Shown piece after piece: positions 17,466 through 26,146 of a DNA stretch of 64,000 nucleotides. This DNA is from Hyphomicrobiales bacterium. GTDB taxonomy: Bacteria > Pseudomonadota > Alphaproteobacteria > Rhizobiales > Rhizobiaceae. Both the position numbers and the translations under genes were made by a program. Position 1 is the stretch's first letter. Every line of letters begins with the position of its first letter. Below the pieces are notes generated by a model, which had not been told where the DNA came from, did not search any database, and saw nothing but the letters and a program-made list of their open reading frames with translations. The DNA is taken from positions 1 through 64,000 of the forward strand of contig UEHQ01000006.1 in NCBI GenBank assembly GCA_900489925.1, given 5' to 3'.

Positions 17466-19120
17466 TGGAAACCTTCGACTTCATCGTGATTGGCGCAGGG
17501 TCGGCCGGCTGCGTCGTGGCCAACCGCCTGTCGGCTGATCCATCAAAGCGTGTCCTGGTCATCGAAAACGGCGGCAGCGATCGCGATCCCCGCGTCAAGG
17601 TTCCGGCAGGCATCCTCGCCATGTACGGCCGGCCACGCTTCGACTACGGTTTTGTCGGAACGCCGCAACCGGAACTCAACAGCCGTCGCATCCCGGTAAA
17701 CCGGGGCCGAATGCTGGGCGGCTCCTCATCCATGAATTCGATGCTATATATCCGCGGCGCGGCGGAGGATTACGACGAGTGGCGCGATCTCGGCTGCGAA
17801 GGCTGGAGCTGGCAGGATGTCCTGCCGGTGTTCAAGGCACTCGAAAAGAATCGCATCGGGCAGGATCCCGCCCTGCATGGAACGACGGGCGAACTCTATG
17901 TCGACCGTCCGAAGGATCCCAACCCGGTCTGCCAGGACTTCATCGCGGCCGGAGAGACAATCGGCCTGCCTCGCAACACCGACTTCAACGGTCGCAGCCA
18001 GGTGGGCCTCGGCGTCTATGACGTAACGCAGAAAAACGGCACCCGCTTCTCCGCCTATAACGCGTTCCTGGAACCGGTACGCGGTCGCCCCAACCTGACG
18101 ATCTGGACAGGCACCGAGGTGCGGCGCCTGATGATCGAGGGGAAGAGGGTGGCGGGTGTCGAAATCCTGCGCGGCGGGCAGATCGTCACGGTCGGTTGCC
18201 GCGGCGAGATCGTCCTGTCGGCAGGTGCCATCGGGACCCCCGTCATTCTGATGGCCTCAGGGATCGGCCCCGGCGCTCGCTTGCGCCAGGAAGGGATTTC
18301 GGTTGCCGTTGACCTCCCAGGCGTCGGACAGAACCTGCGCGACCATGTCGACGGCATGATCACCGTTCGCAGCCCCTCCACCCGCACGCTCGGGATTTCG
18401 CTCGGCAATGCTGGCAAGCTGCTTGCAGCCCCGTTCTCGTTTGCAGCCGGGCGCAAGGGATTGCTCTCGACCAACTATGTCGTCGCCGGAGGCTTTGCAA
18501 AGACCCGCTACGCCGGCGCGTTGCCTGACGTCCAGTTTCATTTCGTGCCCGGTTATCGCAGCCATCGCGGGCGCCTTGTGGAATGGGGACACGGATTTGC
18601 AATCCACACCTGCGTTCTGCGTCCCAAGTCGATCGGCGAGCTTCGCCTTGTCCGCAAGGATGGACGCCTGATGCCGGAGATCGATCATCGCTTCTTCAGC
18701 GACAACCAGGATGCGCGCGTGCTGGTGGAAGGCATAAAGCTCGCCCGCGCAATCTTTGCCGCCAAGCCGATGGCAGGCCTTCAAGGTCGCGAGATCCTGC
18801 CCGGCCCCGACGTCCGCACGGACGACGATATTCTGCGCTACCTTAGGGAAGAGGCACTGACGGTCTACCACCCCGTCGGTACCGCGAAGATGGGTCGAGA
18901 CGCGATGGCGGTCGTCGATCCGGTTTCCATGAAAGTGCACGGTATCGAAGGCTTGCGCGTCGCGGACGCCTCGGTCATGCCGACTCTTATTGGCGGCAAT
19001 ACCAACGCACCGTCGATGATGATCGGCGAAAAGTGCGCCCGCGCCATCGGTGCTCGGCAGGGCGGCGCGACCATTACCGTTCTGGCAGGCGAACGCGTGT
19101 CCGAAAGGACAGTCCGGTAG
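17465..19120 (+). CDS. GMC-family FAD oxidoreductase (choline dehydrogenase-like)
   Basis: A 551-residue glucose-methanol-choline oxidoreductase. The FAD-binding GAGSAG is at residues 10-15, signature 1 is in GGSSSMNSMLYIRG, signature 2 in LSAGAIGTPVILMASGIG, and the catalytic His/Asn pair in YHPVGTAKMG and GGNTNAPSMMIGEKCA. Relatives oxidise primary alcohols such as choline to aldehydes. The ATG at 17465 shares a base with the stop of the amidohydrolase; the frame is open far upstream but those residues overlap the previous gene and are not homologous. Some vitamin B6 pathways use a GMC enzyme (pyridoxine 4-oxidase), but this gene lies 34 kb from the B6-like cluster, so an amino-alcohol substrate fits better. 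Confidence 0.88.
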   Translation: METFDFIVIGAGSAGCVVANRLSADPSKRVLVIENGGSDRDPRVKVPAGILAMYGRPRFDYGFVGTPQPELNSRRIPVNRGRMLGGSSSMNSMLYIRGAAEDYDEWRDLGCEGWSWQDVLPVFKALEKNRIGQDPALHGTTGELYVDRPKDPNPVCQDFIAAGETIGLPRNTDFNGRSQVGLGVYDVTQKNGTRFSAYNAFLEPVRGRPNLTIWTGTEVRRLMIEGKRVAGVEILRGGQIVTVGCRGEIVLSAGAIGTPVILMASGIGPGARLRQEGISVAVDLPGVGQNLRDHVDGMITVRSPSTRTLGISLGNAGKLLAAPFSFAAGRKGLLSTNYVVAGGFAKTRYAGALPDVQFHFVPGYRSHRGRLVEWGHGFAIHTCVLRPKSIGELRLVRKDGRLMPEIDHRFFSDNQDARVLVEGIKLARAIFAAKPMAGLQGREILPGPDVRTDDDILRYLREEALTVYHPVGTAKMGRDAMAVVDPVSMKVHGIEGLRVADASVMPTLIGGNTNAPSMMIGEKCARAIGARQGGATITVLAGERVSERTVR

Positions 19121-19156
19121 CGCCGTTCAGATCCACCGCGAAAGACTGCCAAATAA

Positions 19157-19188
19157 AAGACCTGTCCGCTTTCCAGCGGGCAGGTCTT
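19157..19188 (+). terminator. Rho-independent terminator after GMC oxidoreductase
   Basis: AAGACCTGTCCGC pairs with GCGGGCAGGTCTT (one G-T wobble) across TTTCCA, followed by CTTGCGTCTT. It closes the plus-strand amine island 37 bases after the stop. Confidence 0.75.
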
Positions 19189-19342
19189 CTTGCGTCTTAG
19201 CGATATGTTCAGTCATCGCCGATCAGGCTATCCGGATTCCAGGTCTGGCTCGGTATGGAGCGGCTTTATCTGGGGCGGCGGCCACGGCCAATGATTCGCC
19301 CGCACCATTCCTGGCCCTATTGGGACTATCCTCGACATAAGT

Positions 19343-19375
19343 GATCCCCAAGGCGCTCATCGAACCCTGGGGATC
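19343..19375. terminator. Stem-loop between convergent operons
   Basis: GATCCCCA (19343-19350) and TGGGGATC (19368-19375) form a perfect stem just beyond the stop of the minus-strand ATPase gene. It may act as a bidirectional terminator; the T tract is short. Confidence 0.45.
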
Positions 19376-19382
19376 GTTTCGC

Positions 19383-20453
19383 CTATAGGCGCTGTTCGGT
19401 TGCCGCAGAGAAGATCGAGGCCTTGGTCATGTTGAAACGCAGGCCCACCGTCTCGCTAAGGCTGCGTGCGGCGTCCACGCTCAATTTCACGCTCAGGCGC
19501 TTGCCAAGGCAATCAAACCAACCAAGCGCATCGGCGCCGAGGAGTTCGACAAAGGCGAGCGACGCTGGAATGCTGTCCGGTGCGCCGGCGTCCACGACTG
19601 CGATGTCCTCGCAGCGCACGCCGAGCACGCTGGCGCCGGGCGTCATCTTGTTTTCGAAGATGTAGCCGGAGGTTTCGATCGCAACATCCGCAGTCTTGAA
19701 AACGCCCGCGCCATCGAGTTCGCCATGGAAGAAATTCATCGCCGGCGAGCCGACGAACCCGGCGACGAAGAGGCTCGCGGGCTTCTCGTAGATGGACTGG
19801 GGATGGGCAAACTGTTCGACCTTGCCCTTGTGCATGACGGCAACCCGGTCCGCCATCGTCATAGCCTCGATCTGGTCATGCGTGACGTAGACCATCGTGG
19901 ACTTCAGCGTTTCATGAAGCTGCTTGAGTTCGACGCGGGTTTCCGCACGCAGCTTTGCATCGAGGTTGGAAAGAGGTTCGTCGAACAGGCAGATATTCGA
20001 TGAGCGGACCAGGGCACGCCCGATCGCCACGCGTTGACGCTGTCCACCGGAGAGCTGGCCTGGCTTGCGATCCAGCAACGCTTCGATCTGCAGCAGCTTC
20101 GCAACCCAGGCGACCTTATTCTTGATCTCCGGCTTCGGCTTGCCGGCGATCTCCATGCCGAAGGAAAGATTGCGGCGCACGGTCATGGCCGGAAACAGCG
20201 CGTAGGACTGGAACACCATGGCAAGCCCACGCTGGCTTGGCTCAAGTCCGCTGACGTCCTTGCCGTCGATGATGATCTGCCCGGAATCGCAGTCATCCAA
20301 TCCGGCGATGACATTGAGGAGCGTGGACTTGCCACAGCCCGAAGGGCCGAGGATGACAACAAACTCACCCTTCTCGATGTCCATGTCTACGGACTGAAGG
20401 ATCGTGAGACCGGCGAAGGATTTCTTGATCTGGTTTAGAGAGATGCTGGACAT
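19383..20453 (-). CDS. Sugar ABC importer ATP-binding protein (UgpC/MalK-like)
   Basis: A 356-residue ATPase for a CUT1-type carbohydrate importer. Walker [10 protein letters not shown] is at about 36-44, the signature [15 protein letters not shown] and Walker [12 protein letters not shown] follow, and a C-terminal TOBE regulatory region is present. A TTG at 20459 in the same frame could also be read as a start, but ATG 20453 has AAGGG six bases upstream. It is the last gene of the operon GH3, binding protein, two permeases, ATPase. The complete set marks a self-contained oligosaccharide uptake system. Confidence 0.92.
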   Translation of the reverse strand: MSSISLNQIKKSFAGLTILQSVDMDIEKGEFVVILGPSGCGKSTLLNVIAGLDDCDSGQIIIDGKDVSGLEPSQRGLAMVFQSYALFPAMTVRRNLSFGMEIAGKPKPEIKNKVAWVAKLLQIEALLDRKPGQLSGGQRQRVAIGRALVRSSNICLFDEPLSNLDAKLRAETRVELKQLHETLKSTMVYVTHDQIEAMTMADRVAVMHKGKVEQFAHPQSIYEKPASLFVAGFVGSPAMNFFHGELDGAGVFKTADVAIETSGYIFENKMTPGASVLGVRCEDIAVVDAGAPDSIPASLAFVELLGADALGWFDCLGKRLSVKLSVDAARSLSETVGLRFNMTKASIFSAATEQRL

Positions 20454-20455
20454 GT

Positions 20456-21334
20456 TCAACCCTTGACGGCGCCGGCGGCGATGCCGCGGACGAAATAGCG
20501 GCCGGAGAGGAAATAGACGATGAGAGTCGGGATGGCGGTAATCAGCGCTGCGGCCATGTTGATGTTCGGAGTGGCAGCCCCGCGCGCATTGTTGACGATG
20601 TTGGTCAGTTGCACGGTCATCGGCAGGTTGTCATTGCCCGCGAAGATGAGGCCGAGGAGATAGTCGTTCCAGATGCCGGTAAACTGAAGGATCGCAACGA
20701 CGACCAGGCTGTTCGTCGATATCGGCAGGATGACCGACCAGAATGTCCGCAGGAAGCTCGCGCCCTCCATACGTGCCGCCCGGCTGATGTCGTCGGGAAT
20801 GGCGACGTAGAAATTGCGGAACAAGAGTGTGGTGTACGGCAGCCCGTAGATCACATGGACGAAGACGATGCCGGCATAGGTGCGAAACAACCCGACAGTG
20901 CTGAGGATCTTGACCGTCGGGTAAAGCATCGCCTGGTAGGGGATGAAAAGTCCGATGGTTACGAGCAGCATGATCAGATGGACATGCCGCGAGCGCCATT
21001 GGGCGAGTGCATAGCCGTTCAAGGCGCCCGCCAACGTTGAGATGACGACGGCAGGCACCGTGATCTTGATCGAGTTCCAGAGACCCGGACGTACGCCGCC
21101 GCACTCAAGTCCCGTGCACGCGGTTTTCCATGCTGCGACCCAGGATTCGAAGTTCGGATTGATCGGAAGAGCCAGGAGATTGCCCTGACGTATCTCGTCC
21201 AACGGCTTCAGTGAGTTCATGAGAACCAGGAGAAGCGGCAGGAGGAAGAAAACAGCCGACACGACCAGGAAGGCATAGAGGCCGATCCGCGCTGCCGTTG
21301 GAGCAGAAGCCGACCGATTGGTTGTAGCCGTCAT
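20456..21334 (-). CDS. Sugar ABC importer permease (MalG-like)
   Basis: A 292-residue inner-membrane permease with about six hydrophobic segments. The EAA loop reads SRAARMEGASFLRTFWSVILPIS. Its start overlaps the stop of the upstream MalF-like gene by four bases (ATGA). It forms the channel together with that protein. The N-terminal part has a long periplasmic loop (about residues 50-80) with two cysteines, CTGLECGG. Otherwise it is ordinary for CUT1 permeases. Confidence 0.9.
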   Translation of the reverse strand: MTATTNRSASAPTAARIGLYAFLVVSAVFFLLPLLLVLMNSLKPLDEIRQGNLLALPINPNFESWVAAWKTACTGLECGGVRPGLWNSIKITVPAVVISTLAGALNGYALAQWRSRHVHLIMLLVTIGLFIPYQAMLYPTVKILSTVGLFRTYAGIVFVHVIYGLPYTTLLFRNFYVAIPDDISRAARMEGASFLRTFWSVILPISTNSLVVVAILQFTGIWNDYLLGLIFAGNDNLPMTVQLTNIVNNARGAATPNINMAAALITAIPTLIVYFLSGRYFVRGIAAGAVKG

Positions 21335-22206
21335 GTGCGCCTCCTGAATTCGGTGATGAAGTAGGGCGTCAGCAACAGCAGTGACAACAACAGCAACATG
21401 ATCGAGGCCGCCGAAGCGAGCCCGAGATTGACGCGCGCGAAGTAGAAATCGACGGCGTATTTCGCCGGCATTTCAGTGGAGATGCCAGGGCCGCCCTTGG
21501 TCATGGCAATCACGAGGTCATAGCCACGGATCACGTCGGACATGAGCAGGACGACACAGGAGGCGATCACAGGACGAAGCGACGGGAAGATGACCTGGAG
21601 ATAGGCCCGCCAGAGCGGGATCGCCTCCATTCGAATGGCTTTCCACAGTTCGGTGTCGACGCCGCGAAGGCCGGCCAGGATAATCACCATGATCAGGCCG
21701 GCGGAATGCCAGATGCTGGCGAATACCAATGTGTAGATCGCGCGATCCGGGCTGGTCAGCCAGTCGAAGGTAAAACTCTCCCAGCCGAGGCTCCTGACGA
21801 GTGCCGGGAAGCCGTTCACGGGATCAAGCAGCCATCGCCAGGAAAGGCCGGTGACGATCAGCGAAACCGCAAGCGGATAGAGGAAGATCGTGCGGAAGAA
21901 CGACTCCGCCTTGATCCGCCGGTCCGCAAACACGGCAAGAAGCATACCGATCGCCAGCGTTCCTACGATGTAGAGCACGCCGAAGATGACCATGTTCAGG
22001 CAAGACACCAGCCAGCGATGATCGGAAAAGAGCTTCACATATTGCTGGAAGCCAATCAGTTCGTAGGTTGGCATCAACGTGGATCGGGTCAGGGACATCC
22101 AGAATGTCCAGCCGATCGAGCCATAGAAGAACAGAGCTACGATCGCGAAGAAGACCGCCACGGTGACATCAGGCCGGAAGCGTTGCCGCCGGAGCCATGT
22201 ATTCAT
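21331..22206 (-). CDS. Sugar ABC importer permease (MalF-like)
   Basis: A 291-residue permease with about six hydrophobic segments beginning near residue 15. The EAA loop appears as LWKAIRMEAIPLWRAYLQVIFPSL. The TGAGGTAAC before ATG 22206 is the ribosome site. It partners the MalG-like protein and receives substrate from the binding protein encoded just upstream. Length is short but within the CUT1 range. Confidence 0.9.
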   Translation of the reverse strand: MNTWLRRQRFRPDVTVAVFFAIVALFFYGSIGWTFWMSLTRSTLMPTYELIGFQQYVKLFSDHRWLVSCLNMVIFGVLYIVGTLAIGMLLAVFADRRIKAESFFRTIFLYPLAVSLIVTGLSWRWLLDPVNGFPALVRSLGWESFTFDWLTSPDRAIYTLVFASIWHSAGLIMVIILAGLRGVDTELWKAIRMEAIPLWRAYLQVIFPSLRPVIASCVVLLMSDVIRGYDLVIAMTKGGPGISTEMPAKYAVDFYFARVNLGLASAASIMLLLLSLLLLTPYFITEFRRRT

Positions 22207-22217
22207 GTTCAGTTACC

Positions 22218-23531
22218 TCACAAGCCATGGCGTCCCACCGGTGGGCTGGCCGGCCATGCAATGGTTGCGGGCCAGCGTCTCGCGCTGGCCCGAGTGACGA
22301 TTACTCGCTCTGCAGGAGCGATATCAGGGCCTCGGCGCCCGCCTTCGGCGTCATTGACGGGTCGGTCCAGAACTGCGTTGCGATATCGTTTGCACGACCG
22401 CCGAGGTCGCCCGGCAGCGCATCGATGAAATCGGACCGCGACGCCAGGCGTGGCGAGGGCTTCGACGCCCTTTGCAGCGCACGCATCAAGTGATGAGGTA
22501 TCGACGTCGAGGCGCGAGGGGATCGAGCCCTTCACTTCGGCAATCTTTGCTTCGACCTTCGTGTCCATGATCGTCTTGGCGAGAAGCGTCTGACCCGAAA
22601 CACGATCTTCATCGGTGTTTTGCGGGAAGACGAAGACATCGACGAGGATCTGGTAGCCGAGCTTGCCGGGAACGATCATGCAGCCGAAGTCTTCGCCAGG
22701 CTTCTTGCCTGCGGCGATGAACTCACCGCGCGCCCAGTCACCCATGAGCTGCATGCCGGCCTTGCCGTTGATGATCATGTTGGTGGTGTCGTTCCACGAC
22801 CGTCCCGGGCTTGAGGGGTCGACATAGGTCGAAATGCGCCGGTACATCTCGAAGGCCTGCTCGACCACAGGGGACTTCATCGCCTCGGGATCGCGCTTGA
22901 CCACCAGCTGATTGTAGTATTCCGGTCCACCGACGGCGAGAATGAGGTCCCAGAGGATCATGGCCTCCTGCCAAGGCTCTCCACCGACGGCAAAGGCGGT
23001 CACACCGGCTGCCTTCAGCTTGTCGGCAACCGCGAACATCTCGTCGAGGCTTTTCGGCTCTTCAATGCCGTACTTGCTGAAGACTTCCTTCGAATAGTAG
23101 AGCCAGTTATCGGCATGGATGCCGACAGGCAGCGCCACGAGGTTGCCGTCGACGTTAAGCTTGTTCCAGACGATCTCCGGGATCTGCTTCTGCCACCCGC
23201 CTTCGGTGGCAAGGTCGTTGAGGTTGCGAAGCGAACCTGCACCGGCAAGATCGCGCATTGCCGAGTTCGGCGTCATCAGCAGCGCCGTGGGCGGCTCGCC
23301 GCCGGCGATACGGCTGGTTGCGGCAGCAAGAGCAGCATCGAAATCGGCCGAGGGACTGTCGATCCACTTGCCCCCACGCGCCTTGAACTCATCGGCGATC
23401 GCATGCATTGCCTTGGATTCGCTGGCGCTCGTCCAATATTGCTGCACATCGACGGTCTGGCCGAACGCTGCTGTCGAGGCGGCGAGCAGGCCGACGAGCG
23501 CGACCGTTGACGAGACGTATTTGAATTTCAT
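22218..23531 (-). CDS. Sugar-binding protein of the GH3-linked importer, frameshifted near its 3' end
   Basis: Periplasmic family 1 solute-binding protein with signal peptide MKFKYVSSTVALVGLLAASTAAFG. It starts at 23531 after AAGGGGA. As read it has 437 residues, but homology-like sequence stops at about residue 360 (KGVEALATP) and the tail turns Arg/Pro-rich, running to 22218, almost into the permease gene. The next frame carries the expected ending, LASRSDFIDALPGDLGG...MTPKAGAEALISLLQSE, stopping at 22301. Skipping one base near 22436-22462 would restore a normal 409-residue protein. This is a real mutation or a sequencing error. If real, the C-terminal lobe is damaged and uptake may be lost. 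Confidence 0.85.
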   Translation of the reverse strand: MKFKYVSSTVALVGLLAASTAAFGQTVDVQQYWTSASESKAMHAIADEFKARGGKWIDSPSADFDAALAAATSRIAGGEPPTALLMTPNSAMRDLAGAGSLRNLNDLATEGGWQKQIPEIVWNKLNVDGNLVALPVGIHADNWLYYSKEVFSKYGIEEPKSLDEMFAVADKLKAAGVTAFAVGGEPWQEAMILWDLILAVGGPEYYNQLVVKRDPEAMKSPVVEQAFEMYRRISTYVDPSSPGRSWNDTTNMIINGKAGMQLMGDWARGEFIAAGKKPGEDFGCMIVPGKLGYQILVDVFVFPQNTDEDRVSGQTLLAKTIMDTKVEAKIAEVKGSIPSRLDVDTSSLDACAAKGVEALATPGVAVRFHRCAAGRPRRSCKRYRNAVLDRPVNDAEGGRRGPDIAPAERVIVTRASARRWPATIAWPASPPVGRHGL

Positions 23532-23591
23532 GTTATTCCCCTTGCTTTTTTGATAGAGCCGGATGCGCCGGACTGGCCGGCGCATGCGTTG

Positions 23592-25967
23592 TCAGGCTGC
23601 GGTTGCGATCGCAGCGCTCATTTCCTTGTTGAGACTGTCAAGGAAGGCGGCCATGTCCGCCTTGGAGATCGAGTCGCCGGCGACCCACGCGACGGTGTTG
23701 TAGATGCCGAGGAAGGAACCTGCGCAGTAGGAGATCATCTTCTCGGCCTCATCGTCGCCCAGATCCAGTTGCTCCTTGAGGAACTGGCCGAAGCGCTTCC
23801 GGGCATAGTCCTGCTCGAGAACCAGGAACGGCTGGCTTTCAACATTCAGAATGCTCGATGGCAAGGCCGGTGCCTGAACGTCGAGCGTGACGTCGAGGCG
23901 CAAATCGCGCGAGGACGCACCGACTTCCATCGTCAGCTTTCCGGCGTCAAGCAGCCACTGGCGGTGATCCGGATCGTAGTAACGCAGGTCGCGCGCCTCG
24001 ATCGTCACATCTACCCGCTTGGTCTGACCGGGCTCGAGGGCAACCTTGGCAAAGCCCTTCAATTCGCGGATCGGGCGGCTGAGGCGCGGATTGTGGGGAC
24101 GGGCATAAACCTGGGCGATTTCCTTGCCCGCCGTGGTGCCCGTGTTGGTGACGTCGAACGACAGCTTGAGCGTGCTCGATGCATCGATCGTGGAGGCATC
24201 GACGGAAAGGTTCGCGTATTCGAACGTCGTGAAGCTGAGGCCGTAGCCGAACGGGAAGAGCGGCGCGAGCTTTCTCTTGTCATAAGAGCGATAGCCGACG
24301 TGAATGCCTTCGCTATAGATATGCCGGTTGTTCTCGCCGGGATAGGTGAGGAAGCCTGGCGTGTCTTCGAGCTGCATCGGGAAGCTGACGGTGAGCTTGC
24401 CGCAGGGATTTTGCTTGCCGAATAGCACATCAGCGACGGCCTTGCCGGCCCCCTGGCCACCGAAGAACGCGGCGAGCACCGAAGCTGCCCCATCGATCCA
24501 CGGCATGACGACGGCGTCCGGCGTCGCAAGAATGACGGCGAACTTGCTGTTCCGCGTTGACAGCCGTTCGATCAGCGCATCCTGTCCTAGATCAAGATTG
24601 AGATGCGTGCGATCCGAGCCTTCACCATCATAGCCAACCTCGGTGTTGCCAAAGAACAGGACAACGTCGGCGGCATCGATCTCGGAAAGTGCCGCCTGTT
24701 CGGTTGTGCTGCCGTCCTCGAAGTCGGAAACCGCGTGGAAGGTCACGTGGACACCTGGGGCCATCTGGCGGATTTCATCGAGCGGGACGTCGATTTCCGT
24801 CGGACGGGTCGTCGCGCAACCCGACCCCTGGATGACAGGCTCGCGGGCGGCGGCGCCGATCACAGCGATCTTGCGAAGCTTGCCGGCATCAAGCGGCAGC
24901 AACTTGCTTTCGTTCTTCAGTAGAACAATGGATTCCGCGGCCATGCGCTGCGACAGCGCATGATGCTTCCTATAGTCTGCCGTTGCATTCGGGCGAATGT
25001 TGTTTCGAGCCAGCCGCACCAGCTTGAGCATGCGAAGGCAGGAGCGATCGAGGACGGCCATCGGCACGCGCCCGGCTTCCACGGCCTCAAGGAGTTCCTG
25101 CTTGCGGGCACCGCTTTCCGGCATGTCGAGGTCGTTGCCGGCGTTCAGCGAAGCCGGACGATCCTTGATGCCGTGCCAGTCGGACACGACGACACCGTCG
25201 TAACCCCATTCGTCGCGCAGCACTTCGGTCAGGAGCCAATGGTTTTCTGCCGCCTGCACGTCGTTCAGGCGGTTGTAGGAGCTCATCACCGTCCATGGAT
25301 TGGATTTGCGGATCGCGCGCTCGAAGCCTGCGAGATAGACCTCGCGCAGGGCCCGCTCCTCGACCACCGAGCTCATCGTCGTGCGCTGAACTTCGGAATT
25401 GTTGCAGGCAAAATGCTTGAGCGACGCGCCGACCCCATTGTCCTGCATTCCACTGATGACGGCAGCGGCGATTTCGCCGGTCACGACAGGATCCTCGGAG
25501 TAGTATTCGTAGCTGCGACCGGCAAGCGGAGTACGACGGATATTGATCCCGGGGCCGAGCAGGATGTTGACACCGAACGCCTGGCATTCGGCCGCGAGCG
25601 CCTCACCCAATTCACGCGCGAGATCGACGTCCCACGAGCAGGCGAACGAGGAGCCATTGGGAAAGCAGGTTGCAGGGCGCGTTGTTCCGAACGCGGTCTC
25701 GACGCTCTCTGACGCGTCGGCATTCACCACACTCAGGAAGGCGGCAAGCTGGGTGTCGCTGTCTTGAGGACCATCGATCTGCTCTACGGAGTAACGCACG
25801 CCATACGTGCCGTCAGTCATCAGGACTTCCGGGATGTTGAGCCGATAATTGGCAGCTGTCCGCCACAGGCCATAGCCGCTGACCATCGCGACTTTCTCCT
25901 GCAGCGTCATCTGCTCGACGAGCTGTCCCAGTTCTTTATCCGAAATATTCCACGTCATAAATTTCAT
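23592..25967 (-). CDS. Glycoside hydrolase family 3 beta-glycosidase
   Basis: A 791-residue GH3 enzyme (beta-glucosidase/beta-xylosidase type) that removes non-reducing-end sugars with retention. The nucleophile is Asp263 in GVVVSDWHG; substrate residues are in KHFACNN (184-190) and RSYEYYSEDP. The second GH3 domain and a fibronectin III-like domain (up to about 695) follow. There is no PA14 insert and no signal peptide, so it acts on imported sugars in the cytoplasm. About 95 extra residues follow the Fn3-like domain. ATG 25958 is an alternative start. It heads the importer operon and is divergent from the AraC gene at 26147. Confidence 0.92.
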   Translation of the reverse strand: MKFMTWNISDKELGQLVEQMTLQEKVAMVSGYGLWRTAANYRLNIPEVLMTDGTYGVRYSVEQIDGPQDSDTQLAAFLSVVNADASESVETAFGTTRPATCFPNGSSFACSWDVDLARELGEALAAECQAFGVNILLGPGINIRRTPLAGRSYEYYSEDPVVTGEIAAAVISGMQDNGVGASLKHFACNNSEVQRTTMSSVVEERALREVYLAGFERAIRKSNPWTVMSSYNRLNDVQAAENHWLLTEVLRDEWGYDGVVVSDWHGIKDRPASLNAGNDLDMPESGARKQELLEAVEAGRVPMAVLDRSCLRMLKLVRLARNNIRPNATADYRKHHALSQRMAAESIVLLKNESKLLPLDAGKLRKIAVIGAAAREPVIQGSGCATTRPTEIDVPLDEIRQMAPGVHVTFHAVSDFEDGSTTEQAALSEIDAADVVLFFGNTEVGYDGEGSDRTHLNLDLGQDALIERLSTRNSKFAVILATPDAVVMPWIDGAASVLAAFFGGQGAGKAVADVLFGKQNPCGKLTVSFPMQLEDTPGFLTYPGENNRHIYSEGIHVGYRSYDKRKLAPLFPFGYGLSFTTFEYANLSVDASTIDASSTLKLSFDVTNTGTTAGKEIAQVYARPHNPRLSRPIRELKGFAKVALEPGQTKRVDVTIEARDLRYYDPDHRQWLLDAGKLTMEVGASSRDLRLDVTLDVQAPALPSSILNVESQPFLVLEQDYARKRFGQFLKEQLDLGDDEAEKMISYCAGSFLGIYNTVAWVAGDSISKADMAAFLDSLNKEMSAAIATAA

Positions 25968-26146
25968 CCCATTGTGACAGACGCGCCGTCGGCCTTTGCA
26001 GGCCTCCTCGCCTGTGCGGCACCATCGACCGCATCAAAGAATGACCGATTGATGACACGGGAAACAGAAGTGATCTAGCCGCGAAACTTGCTCTAGATTT
26101 ACGACACTTTTTGATGTTTATTGCCACCCGAACGGAGGGGGTAAGA
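25968..26146. promoter_or_regulatory. Divergent promoter region, GH3 operon and AraC regulator
   Basis: The region between two divergent genes must hold both promoters and the AraC site. I see no clear palindrome. The part beside the regulator (CTCTAGATTTACGACAC) is relatively AT-rich. Confidence 0.45.

Noticed and set aside
17465..19120. GMC enzyme as pyridoxine 4-oxidase of the B6-like pathway
   Set aside because: It is 34 kb away, coupled to an amidohydrolase and the amine importer, and lacks the GntR-type site; an amino-alcohol substrate fits better.
22218..23531. Programmed frameshifting in the binding-protein gene
   Set aside because: No slippery heptamer is seen at the switch point; a mutation or sequence error is the simpler explanation.
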